The position numbers were made by a program, and so were the translations under genes. The notes below the pieces were generated by a model, which worked only from the letters and a program-made list of their open reading frames with translations, had not been told where the DNA came from and made no database searches. Positions 33,204 to 44,000 of a DNA stretch of 64,000 bases are shown one piece after another. Positions within the stretch are counted from its first letter, which is position 1; every line of letters starts with the position of its first letter. This DNA comes from Cordylochernes scorpioides (lineage: Eukaryota; Arthropoda; Arachnida; Pseudoscorpiones; Chernetidae), in the NCBI GenBank assembly GCA_030710605.1, contig CP092876.1:64976115-65040114 (forward strand), in the 5' to 3' direction.

Positions 33204-36200
33204 TTGTCGACCACATTAGAATTAAAAGAAAATTACATAGACATTAAAATAGAAGGAAAAATGACGCGTGCCCTCGTCGACTCAGGAGCCTCATATTCTG
33301 TCATTTCTGAGAGGTTCAGACTCAAACTAAGAAAAATAATGTTTGCCGAAACTGACGTCACATTACGAGTAGCCAACGGTAAAATTGTAAGACCAAAAGG
33401 ACGCTGCACACTGAAACTGGACTTGAATGGACTACAGGAAAGCTTTGAATTTGTCGTTTTGGAAGACTGTAGTCACGAAGTTATTCTTGGTTGGAACTTT
33501 TTGAAGTTATCTAGGGCGATAATTGATTCAGCTGACGACACACTCTTCTTAGAAAAATGTCTTTTTGAGGATACCCCTAAGAACAGCTCACCTCTCTACT
33601 CGGAATTGGAATATAGAATCGAACCCGCCTCTATTCAGTTAAGAGAAGTAGCAAGTCGTGGCATTCCTAATGACGCAATTGTGGTGGCAGAATGTCGAAA
33701 AGAGCTATTGCTGGAAAGAGAACTAACGGCTCCCTCCTCTGTCATTTCACTTACCAATAACCGAGGTAAACTTTGGGTGGTGAATTGGAGTCCATATCCG
33801 AAACTAATCCCACAAGGGATGCATGTAGCCGATAGTGCTGTCATCGAAGATAGTCAATTATGTACTCTAGCTGATTGTAACCAAGTTGAAACAGAGGCGG
33901 AACATTCTGAAGACCCAAAAATCTCGGAATTTTTTATAGATGATTCACTTGATGAATCTCAAAAAGAAAAATTAAGAAATTTGCTAAAAAACTATATGGA
34001 TATTTTCGAATTTAGTAAAAGAAAACAATTCAAGGACGTCAATGTTAAACACCGAATTAACACTGGAGACCACCTACCGACCAAACAAAGACCTTACCGA
34101 GTTGCACCAAGAGAACGCCAAATTATTCAGGATGAGGTAAACAAGATGGAAAAACTTGACATCATTCAGCCCTCTGAAAGTCCGTGGGCCTCGCCTGTAG
34201 TATTGATAAGAAAAAAGGATGGAAGCTGGAGATTCTGCGTCGATTACCGCCGCCTTAACAAAATAACAAAAAAGGATGTCTACCCTCTCCCAAGGATCGA
34301 CGACACTTTAGACTGCTTACGGGGAGCTAGATTTTATTCTTCCATGGACCTCCAATCAGGGTACTGGCAAATCGACGTAGAAGAATCGGACCGTGAGAAG
34401 ACAGCATTCATAACTCCAGATGGACTGTACGAGTTCAAAGTAATGCCATTTGGGTTATGTAATGCTCCAGCTACCTTCGAACGAATGATAGATAATCTTC
34501 TGAAGGGTCTTAAGTGGACCATTTGCTTGTGTTACCTCGATGACATCATCGTTTTTTCAGATGGCTTTGAAGAACACCTAAGACGCCTTCAACTTGTATT
34601 AAATTGCCTTAAGAAAGCCGGATTATGTCTCAATTCCAAGAAATGCAAGTTTGGTGCTAAAACTATCACGGTTCTTGGACATGAGGTGAGTGAAAATGGA
34701 ATTCGTCCCGACCAAGAAAAGATTCGAGCAGTCCGCGACTTCGCTACGCCAAGGTCATTGAAGGAAGTTAGAAGTTTTCTTGGCCTTTCATCCTACTACC
34801 GCCGCTTCATACCCAATTATGCCCACGTAGCCCAACCCTTGAATGACCTTTTGAAGAAAGACTCAGCATTTAATTGGAACCAGGAAGAGCAAAATGCATT
34901 TGAAGCTCTCAAGTCAGCGTTAATTTCCGAACCCGCTCTTGGACATTTTGATTACTCATCCCCAACCGAAATACACACTGACGCAAGCAACTACGGAATA
35001 GGAGCAGTATTAGTGCAGATACAAAAGGGAAAGGAAAGAGCCATTGCTTATGCATCCAGAACCTTAAATAAGGCAGAAAAAAATTATTCAACCACTGAAA
35101 GGGAATGCCTTGCCATCATTTGGGCTATCAATAAATTCCGACCATATGTCTTTGGACAGCCGTTCACTATTGTTACAGACCACCACTCTTTGTGCTGGCT
35201 GACCAACCTCAAAGACCCATGTGGGAGGTTAGCAAGATGGGCACTTCGGCTGCAAGAGTTTGACGTCACTGTCGTGTATAAGAGCGGAAGGAAACATCAG
35301 GACGCAGACTGCTTATCAAGAAGTCCATTAGAATACAGTGAAGATATGGAGGAAGATATTCCAAGCATAGTGACTTTGCAGAACTTTAGCGAAGAGCAGA
35401 TGAATGATCAAGCTATTAGAAAAATCGCTGACAAATTACAAAGTTCTCCTAATAATTCCTTTGTAAAAATCGATAACACGCTCTACAGAAAAAATTATGA
35501 TCCAATGGGGAAACCATGGCTTTTGGTGGTTCCACGCCATTTAAGGCAGGAATTACTGAAAAATTTCCATGATTCACCCACGGCTGGTCACCTCGGATTT
35601 ACTAAAACCTATGACCGAATAAGAAAAAAGTATTACTGGCCCGGAATGTATAGAACAGTTAGAAGGTATGTGGCACACTGTTCAGATTGCCAGAGGCGTA
35701 AACATCAGCCCCAACTCCCCTCAGGGCACTTACAGCCAATACCTGTTCCTGAAGTTGCCTTTGAAAAGGTAGGAATGGATCTCCTGGGGAGATTTCCAAC
35801 ATCAGAAGGTGGCAACCGTTGGATTATTGTATGTACGGACTACCTAACAAAATATGCGATAACTAAAGCTCTACCCACAAGTGAATCCATGGAAGTCGCC
35901 AAATTCTTCATTGAAGATGTCATCTTAAAGCACGGCGCGCCGAGGGAATTAATCACGGATAGAGGAAGGAACTTCACATCTTCAATGATAAGTGATCTGA
36001 ACAACCAGTGCAGAATAACCCATCGGAAGACGACCGCCTATCACCCCCAGACAAACGGACTCACGGAGAGGTTGAATAAGACCATAGCAGACATGCTGTC
36101 CATGTATGTAGATGTCAACCATAAAGATTGGGACAGGATTCTTCCATTCGTTACATTTGCATACAACACAGCAAAACAAGAGTCTACTGGGTTCACCCCA

Positions 36201-36833
36201 TTTTTCCTTGTACACGGGCGTGAAGCCGAGACTCCACTTGACGTGTTATTCCCCAAGTTATTGCCAGAAGACGACGATTTCATCCAAACTCTAGGGGCAA
36301 GAGCCGAAGAATCACGAAAACTGGCACGTATCCACTCCATGAGATCTCAAGGTAGCAATAAACATCGTTATGACGCCCATCACAGAAATATAATTTATCA
36401 GCCTGGAGATCTTGTATGGATCTTTATTCCTGTGCGTAAAGTGGGATATTCGGAAAAACTAATGAGACGTTACTTCGGCCCATACAAAGTAACCCGAAAA
36501 ATATCTGATGTGACCTATGAAGTTGAAACATTCGGAAACCAGCAAGGTCGTCGTGAAACAAAAGATTTAGTTCACATTGGTAGGATGAAACCTTATTTAA
36601 ACCCAGAGGACCAGGAGGACCAGCTAGAAGAGGACCCAGAAGATGACTCGACAAACTTCCAGGAAGAAGACATCCCCACTGAACGAACACAACAACCACA
36701 AACCCGCGAAGAGATCTCAGGCCCTATCACCCGTTCTCGAGCCTTGAGACTGATACCCATTTCTTGGTTTTTCAAGAAGCCTTTGGGGCCAAAAATCTTT
36801 TTGGTCGCAGTGGTACAGCCTACTCCACGCTGA
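33204..36833 (+). CDS. Gypsy-2 Pol polyprotein
   Basis: A single open frame of 1209 codons. The protease motif ALVDSGASYSVI is near residue 27. RT follows: SPWASPVVLIRKKDGSWRFC, YSSMDLQSGYWQI, FKVMPFGLCNAPATFERMID and CYLDDIIVFSDGF (YLDD box). RNase H has IHTDASNYGIGAVL, TERECLAIIWAINKFRPYVF and FTIVTDHHSL. The integrase HHCC domain ends HCSDCQRRKHQ, and its DDE core includes GMDLLGRF, LITDRGRNFTS and HPQTNGLTERLNKTI. The usual TRSRA tail appears at about residue 1175. After that the frame reads into a ribozyme repeat (from about 36750), so the last roughly 28 residues are not Pol. The start codon is uncertain because the first in-frame ATG is internal. Confidence 0.9.
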   Translation: MSTTLELKENYIDIKIEGKMTRALVDSGASYSVISERFRLKLRKIMFAETDVTLRVANGKIVRPKGRCTLKLDLNGLQESFEFVVLEDCSHEVILGWNFLKLSRAIIDSADDTLFLEKCLFEDTPKNSSPLYSELEYRIEPASIQLREVASRGIPNDAIVVAECRKELLLERELTAPSSVISLTNNRGKLWVVNWSPYPKLIPQGMHVADSAVIEDSQLCTLADCNQVETEAEHSEDPKISEFFIDDSLDESQKEKLRNLLKNYMDIFEFSKRKQFKDVNVKHRINTGDHLPTKQRPYRVAPRERQIIQDEVNKMEKLDIIQPSESPWASPVVLIRKKDGSWRFCVDYRRLNKITKKDVYPLPRIDDTLDCLRGARFYSSMDLQSGYWQIDVEESDREKTAFITPDGLYEFKVMPFGLCNAPATFERMIDNLLKGLKWTICLCYLDDIIVFSDGFEEHLRRLQLVLNCLKKAGLCLNSKKCKFGAKTITVLGHEVSENGIRPDQEKIRAVRDFATPRSLKEVRSFLGLSSYYRRFIPNYAHVAQPLNDLLKKDSAFNWNQEEQNAFEALKSALISEPALGHFDYSSPTEIHTDASNYGIGAVLVQIQKGKERAIAYASRTLNKAEKNYSTTERECLAIIWAINKFRPYVFGQPFTIVTDHHSLCWLTNLKDPCGRLARWALRLQEFDVTVVYKSGRKHQDADCLSRSPLEYSEDMEEDIPSIVTLQNFSEEQMNDQAIRKIADKLQSSPNNSFVKIDNTLYRKNYDPMGKPWLLVVPRHLRQELLKNFHDSPTAGHLGFTKTYDRIRKKYYWPGMYRTVRRYVAHCSDCQRRKHQPQLPSGHLQPIPVPEVAFEKVGMDLLGRFPTSEGGNRWIIVCTDYLTKYAITKALPTSESMEVAKFFIEDVILKHGAPRELITDRGRNFTSSMISDLNNQCRITHRKTTAYHPQTNGLTERLNKTIADMLSMYVDVNHKDWDRILPFVTFAYNTAKQESTGFTPFFLVHGREAETPLDVLFPKLLPEDDDFIQTLGARAEESRKLARIHSMRSQGSNKHRYDAHHRNIIYQPGDLVWIFIPVRKVGYSEKLMRRYFGPYKVTRKISDVTYEVETFGNQQGRRETKDLVHIGRMKPYLNPEDQEDQLEEDPEDDSTNFQEEDIPTERTQQPQTREEISGPITRSRALRLIPISWFFKKPLGPKIFLVAVVQPTPR

Positions 36834-37136
36834 CGAGTGCCAAAAAGCGCGAAACGCGTTCGTGGATGGCTTTTCTTGATTTATCAAGAAATTGGGTTGA
36901 CCAAATATCAGGGAACAGGCTAAATCAATGATTAGTTGATTTCTGTTCCACCAAATGGCGTTCTGCCTTCTGTAAAGCACATGTGCTCCTGGTCAGGTTA
37001 TGCCTTTTTTATTTCAACACCTGATCTTTTTATCTTTTATTTTTTCTTTCATTTTTCATGTGTTAAGCGTATTCACGCAAGTTTGGCTTTAAATACCCAT
37101 TTCTTGGTTTTTCAAGACGCCTCTGGGACCAAAAGG
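36748..37136 (+). mobile_element. Retrozyme family-1 tandem array fused to the end of Gypsy-2
   Basis: ATACCCATTTCTTGGTTTTT occurs at 36753 and again at 37093, a 340-bp period. The first unit carries a hammerhead, the TTGATTTATCAA palindrome and the GCACATGTGCTCCTGGTCAGG end. A spacer and a new unit start (GTGTTAAGCGTATTCACGC at 37059) follow. The second unit is cut at about 37135 by the Tc1 remnant. The left boundary replaces the 3' end of Gypsy-2, including its LTR. Confidence 0.78.
36817..36871 (+). ncRNA. Type I hammerhead ribozyme, family 1 (well-paired copy)
   Basis: The core is CTGACGA (36830-36836), stem II GTGC/GCGC with loop CAAAAA, GAAA, palindromic ACGCGT, and predicted cleavage after T36860. 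Stem I pairs CCACG (36825-36829) with CGTGG (36861-36865), and distally AGCC (36817-36820) with GGCT (36868-36871). The family-2 ribozyme has AGCT with AGCT at the distal helix, so these pairs covary between families. Confidence 0.85.
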
Positions 37137-37690
37137 TCAATAAAGGGGATTGGTGGAGGAGTAGTATAAGCATAAATGTGTCTGGAGACGACCTAGCCAG
37201 CGGGTGGATCTTGGTTTAATTTCATACACCACACAGGCCTAGAACAGAGATTTATGGTCTTTGGTGTCATTTTATTTAATAACAAGATCCTATTGGTAGT
37301 CAATCCTGACGCCCTGACAGCACAATGGTACGGAGACGACATTCTATGGCCTCTTTGTTGCTGTTCCTTCCACACCATGCCTGGTTTATTGTCAACAAGA
37401 TAATGCCCGGCCACACACGCCACGTGTCACTCTGGATTATCTTCAAACTTGTTCAACTCTTTTATTACCTGCGAGGTCGCCTGATCTCTTACCCACTGAT
37501 AACATCAAGAACGTGAAGAGAACGCGATTGGAACAATCATGGAATTTTAACTATTTAGTCTTACAATTGGAAACAATTTGGAAAAATATCGCTCAGTGCA
37601 CCATCCGGAATTTTTCTGAGTCACTGACACGCTGGATGGCAGCCAGAATCACGGCCAGAGAGGGTCCAACAACATATTAGCTCTTTAAAT
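37137..37690 (+). pseudogene. Tc1-like transposase remnant, unit 3
   Basis: Begins at TCAATAAAGGGGATTGG. Similarity to the units at 25.03 and 18.6 kb continues through the region reading QRFMVFGVILFNNKILLVVN (near 37244-37303) to the block ending near 37680. Several stops make it inactive. Confidence 0.65.
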
Positions 37691-38064
37691 TTGCGACGAT
37701 CAATATAAATATAAATATAGAGAGAGAAAGGGGTGGGCATCTTTAACATTCTTCAAGTATAGTTCTTATGAATTGACAGAGAGCTTTCTACTGTTGAAAA
37801 TGTAATAAAAATAATAATGCGCGTTTTACATTTTCAGAAAAAAATAAATATACTCAACTATATTGAAGATATGCTTGGAAGATTGTAATATTTTAATAAG
37901 AAAAATGTGAAACTTGTATTGTCATTGATATAGAAGCAATGGATAAATTATGTACAATAAAGTTCTAAGACAATAAGAAAAACATTGATTTAAATATTAA
38001 ATACTTTATTTGAAGCCATCAAAATTGTTAATACCAGGAGGTGAGCCATCATGTTCCGAGATAT

Positions 38065-41000
38065 TTATCTTTCAGGATGGTTGCAGTAGTTGTTGCAGTC
38101 GCTCACAGACTTGAAGCGATTGATGCCCTTAGCACATTGTCCCTTGGGTAGCTGGATGCACTTCAGGGTGGATAGCTCATAGTAGACGGTGTAGCCTGCA
38201 TCTCCTCTCTGGCACTTGCCGGCATTCTTTTTCGCCTGGCACTCAGGCTGGTGATCTGTTTGGAAACACGCACAAACATTTTAAAAATAAAATTAAAATT
38301 TTAACAAATATTTTATTAACATATTTGAAAAAGGAATTATACCCAACTATACAAAATAATTGAAAATGTTGCAGCATTTTCTACTCACTAGTATCCATAT
38401 CAATAGCTCGTCATCTGAAAAATATCGGGATTAAAACCTTCTTCTGCAACTCACCCAGTTTAAGTTCATTACTAAGAAACCCTATTAACAAAAAGCAATA
38501 GCCTTATTTATTCTTCCAATAATAAGAATGCCACATACTTCATAGAATGCAACGAATGCAAAACTAAATACGTGGGTGAAACCAGAAGAAGTTTAAATAT
38601 AAGAATATCAGAACATCAACGAAATATAGAAAACCAGGACAATAGATCTCTGGCATATCATCATGTAAGAGAAACAGGTCATTCCTGCGCACAATCGGAA
38701 CCAAGAACCCATTACTCCTACATCCCCAATAAACAACAGAGACTCATCATATAAACCATAATAACAAGAAAGCATAATTCTATTAACAGAAGAATAGGCA
38801 TTCCGTAGGTTTATGGTATACTACTCCCTGAACTCACCCCAAATCATCCAAATACAGAAAGCGCCTCTGAATAGCAACGGTGGGTACCAGATAGACATCT
38901 CCTAATAATGATAACTACAGCCTAACTATGTATTCCTTACTTCCTTAGTTATTTTCTAGTGGCCTATATTTATTTGTTTGTCCTTTTATTAGAGATATAT
39001 ATTTTCAAAATATTTTGTCTCAATAGTTGATATAAAAATATTTTTATATCTATAGAATTTTATAAATTTTTATGTAAAATAGTATCCGATTATACAGGGT
39101 GATCCAAAAGTCCCGCACTATTTTAAAAATTAATAACTCCGCGAATATTTGCGCTAGAGCAATGCGGTAAACACCATTGTGTTCAGGATGCAATGGGATT
39201 TTTTATGGCAAATAATGAAAAAATCGAAATTGATTTTAGTTACAATTTTATTCGCCAGATGGCGCTCTACCAGAATCAGAGATTCAGCGGCCAAATTGTT
39301 TGATAAATTGAAAAATATAACTGATCGGCATGTATTTTTCCTTTTTGAATACCAGGAAAGAACCCTAATAATATCAAATAACAAATTAATAAAACACCAC
39401 TTCGCCAAAAGTATGAAGAATTGGTTAACGATTTTCAAATACAATCAGAGATATGTAAAATAGGTAAATGCAAATTAAAACATGTAGCAAAAAGAAAATT
39501 GATATTTTATATACGGTTTGTTTCCGAAGATAATAAATTTCTAATATTTTTAATTCAACTCTCACTCAGTATCGATTATATTTATTTTAATTCATTTGAA
39601 AAATATGTATCTATCTCTGATAATTTATTTTACTCTGGAATGCCGTTGTTGTTGTCGTGTCCAATAAAGAGCCTCAGATGTATCCATGTATCTCCATCAC
39701 AGCAGCAGCAATGTCCACTATCTTAGGTGTGTAAAGCTGCTGCTCAGGGTCTATGTCTAATTTTTGCAAGGATGCGGCCATTGCTGGCTATAAGAATATG
39801 TGGGTAGGTGTAAGTTCCACACCAGGACAATTGTTGCATGCCCTATAGGTTCTTGTGCCATCTGGATGTATTGTCATTCCTTTATAGTGTTTTGTTCTAA
39901 GTCTTGTTATAGTTTTTGTCATTTTTCTCTCAGAGGTTACTTCGCATTTTGATCTTTTCTTATTTTTTCGTTTAATTATCTTGTATTTTGACAAAGAATC
40001 AGCGTCAAATAATGACATTTGTTCTTTCCTTTGGCTCAACTTTCTGGCTTCCTTTGCCAATTCGAATGCCATTCCATTACCCCTGATCCCAGCATGGGCA
40101 GGGATTCATTGTAGAATGCAGTTATTCTCCAATGGTTCCAGTTGGGTAAGTAACGAGTGTATTTTCTGTGTGATTTTAGTATTGCCCTTCTGAATTTCTT
40201 CTAGAGCGGATATGGAGTCGCTGTATATTAAAATTCCTTCTGCTTGATGCAGGGATGGTTGGTTAAGGTATACATCAAGGGCTATCCAGATAGCTGTCAG
40301 TTCACAAGTGAAGTTTGACGAAATCTGTCCTGCTCCTTCTTAGATTTTGATGTATGTTCCATCTTGCAGTATTATGTTAATTCCGGCCCCTCCATTACTC
40401 AGGGTAAGGTCTGAAGATCCATCTGTATATGCTGTTGACGGGCGTGGCCTAGCAATTTTAATCAAGAATTTGTACTATGAGGACATAGCCGTTAATATTA
40501 CAAACACATTAGACCTCGAAGCCCAAGGTATCAAAGTCTACCTCAATCAAAACAAAGCCATCCACATATACAATATGTATCACCCTCCAAACAATACATT
40601 TATTGACGATGGAACAATGGCTCAATTTCTTACAGACAACACTATTATTGTAGGTGACCTTAATGCCAAACATCAACTATGGGGATGTTCTACGCCAAAC
40701 CCAAGAGGCAAAATACTATCAAACATATTTGACGACAATGCCTTCATGTGCTTAAATGATGGGAATCCTACCCATCATTCCTACAAGCTATAATACTGCA
40801 CAAGCCCTTGATATAAGTTTTTACTATCCTGACATTTTCCACAAATGCAAATAGAAAATATTAAAAGGTTTTGGAAGTGATCATTTGCCTAATTTGATAG
40901 AAATTAGCACCAAGACCAAAACTAGCTCAATTAAGAAAAATTCTGGAACTTCAAAAAGGCTAATATGATATCTTTCGAAAACACCATTATTAAAGCAGCC

Positions 41001-44000
41001 AAAGTTTCAATACCAAGAGGTAATATTAAGAAATGGATTCCAAATTATACACACCAGGCAAAAAATATTCAAAGACTTATAACTAAAGGAAATGAACTAC
41101 AAAAAAGTGCACCCAAAACCAAAAATATTGTAGAACTGAACTGAACATTGTGATTGCAAAAATAAAAAAAGATTATGCGTAAATGTGAAAAGGGAAAATG
41201 GAAACAAACTTGTGAAAACCTGAACCCAAGAAACCCAAATACAAAACTTTGGAATTGGGCAAAACAAATTGACAGAGTCCAGCCACAAACTGAAAACAAA
41301 AATATGATTAAGAATACAGATGGTACACCAGCAACTAATGACAAAATTGCTGCCAATCTTTTAGGTAATTCATATCAAAGAAGTAGTAAAATCAAGGTTG
41401 AAAAAAGGCCCGAAAGATTATTCATGACTGTAAAAAATGTCACCAGCACTCATAATATTTTCCATGAAAAAAATCAATATGAAAGAGCTAGCTTATGCAT
41501 TAGAAAACACTGACCTAAACAAGACTCCTGGGCCAGATGGAATCCATGGCCGAATGATATCAAACTTGGGCAAAATTGGCAAAGAAAGACTTTTTAATAT
41601 TTTCAATAACTCCTGGAAAACTGTAAAAATGCAACAATAATTCCCATTAAAAAACTTGACAAATCTGCTGATGACCCAAAAAACTACCGACCTATCTCCC
41701 TAACAAATATTTGCTGCAAATTAATGGAAAAAATTATACTCAGACGACTCACCTACCACCCCGACACAATAAATCTCTTACCAGAAGAACAATATGGATT
41801 TAGGAAAGGACATGGGACAATAGACCAACTCTTATTTTTCACACAAAAGGTAAAAGATGCACAAAACGAAAAACCAACTAACCACACCATAGCTGCTTTT
41901 TAGACCTTACACAAGCTTTTGATAAGGGGTATGGAAAAACAAGTTAATTACAAAATTATACAAACATTTCAAAATTGATGGAAAAGCTATCACTTGGATA
42001 AAAGATTCTCTTAAAAATATATAAATCAGGATCAAATATAATGGCACTCTATCTAAAACCTTCAAATTGTACCAAGGATTACCACAAGGATCAGTCCTTA
42101 ACCCAACTCTCTTCACCCTATTTATTGCAGGCATAGAAAAATAAATTTCACATAAAACCAATATTGGACTTTTCGCTGATGACATTATTCTATGGAGCAG
42201 CAGCACTACTGGAAAAAAACTGAAAGAGATTTAACAAGACTCTTCTCCACCTAGAAAAATTTGCTAATAAACATAAATTAGAATTTAACCCCCAAAAATC
42301 TGAAACCTGTCCTTTTACTACCGATAAGAAACGATACAAAATAAGACCAAATATTATTATGAAAGAACGACAATTGCAATATAATAAACATCCTAAATAT
42401 CTCGGCTACACCCTGGATCCAGAAATCAACTCCAGTAAGCATATTGAAAGAGTTGTTAGAAAAGGAAGAGACCGACTAAAAATCTTGAAATATATTTCAG
42501 GAAGAGTGGGGAGCTGAAGCAACAACAATAAAATTAACTTACACATCTCTAATGAGACCTATCCTGGAATATGGATATCAAATCTATGGTACAGCATCTG
42601 AAACAAATCTAAAATCACTGGAAAGGATACAACTAAGTGCAGCTAGAATTATTACAGGTCTTCGAAAACCCTGCCCTAATGATATTTTACTTTACGAGGC
42701 AGACATTATGCCCTTAAAGAATAGAATAAGCTACAATCTGCCAAAATATATAAACAAAATCAAGAGTTATGAAAACAAACACAGAACTTTCAATTACATA
42801 CTTAATTGGGAATCCAATCTAAGACTCAAAAAAGAAGGCCCTCTCCACCTGGCCAAAAGAAATGGATTTTTAAAATATAAAGTGGAAAAATATTATTTAG
42901 CTGAAAAAAATATCTCCATGCGAACCACTAACAAAATGTTATTTTTAATGCCACTTTAAATGAAACCACCAACAGACAATACCAAAATCCAGAATACTTA
43001 AAACAATTATCATTAGAAATAATTAATAAAATTCCTAAAAATGCAATAACTATCTATACCGATGGTAGCAGAGATGAGTTGGGACACACTGGCAGTGGCT
43101 CTCTCATTAAAACCACAAATGGCATTGAGAAAATAAACAGAAGAAACCCAGAATTTTGCTCAGTCTTCAGATCAGAACTTATAGCCATCTATGAAGTCTT
43201 AAAATCCATCAGAAACATTAAACATCACGATATATGGATTCTTACTGATAGTAGAAGTGCCATACAACACTTGAATCACACAAGGGAACTTAGAGACAAA
43301 GTAAGCAGGAACATAATTGGTTATCTCCAAAAACTCTCAATACCTCAAAAATTCACCTTCAATGGATACTCTTACATGTTAGCATTAAAGGCAATGAAGC
43401 TGCTGAGGCGCTAGCGAAAAAAGGCACAAAAGAACCCTTGCTACAGAAAAATAAACTTACTTTTAAAGAAATAGAAACAGTAGCCAAAATAAACAAGAAC
43501 TGGAGGATCCCACCTAAGCACAGTTGGTATACCCTAGAAGCAGATGGCCACCCAGACCTTTCGGTCCTCAAGCCGGCATGCGAAGTATGACTTCGCTGCT
43601 ATTCTGTTCAACTCATAAGCCAAGTAACGGTATCCAAGCTAGTGATTGGACATTGTACCTTGAAACACCACCTCCCAGACAACGTGTCTGGAAGGATTTC
43701 TATACCGGTAGCCTTTAATCACAGCAAAATAGGAAACTATCTACTGTGTCCAGCAGGGACCGCGGGGAGGCAGACCCCGGTCGACTCTGTTCACTCACAG
43801 CTGAGGAAAAGCTCAGCTGCCACGTCGTGGGCTTTCTCAAGAAGCTTGCTGTGATTTCTCAGCAGCTCACTCTCGATCGCGCCCCTCGCCCTCCTTCTCT
43901 CTTCCTGCACACCCACTACCCTTGGACGATCCAAGACGTAGTGGCGTGCATTCACATCCCTTTCTCCACAGACGCAATCAGGATTGCTCTTAATTTCAAA

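Noticed and set aside
39179..39463. A 94-codon ORF inside the composite's terminal repeats, seen in copies at 7947-8231 and, shortened, at 50208-50402, with a 96-codon ORF on the opposite strand
   Set aside because: Both strands are open in an AT-rich, nearly identical repeat. The frame is shortened in the third copy, and there is no recognisable domain or start context. Conservation follows from terminal-repeat identity.
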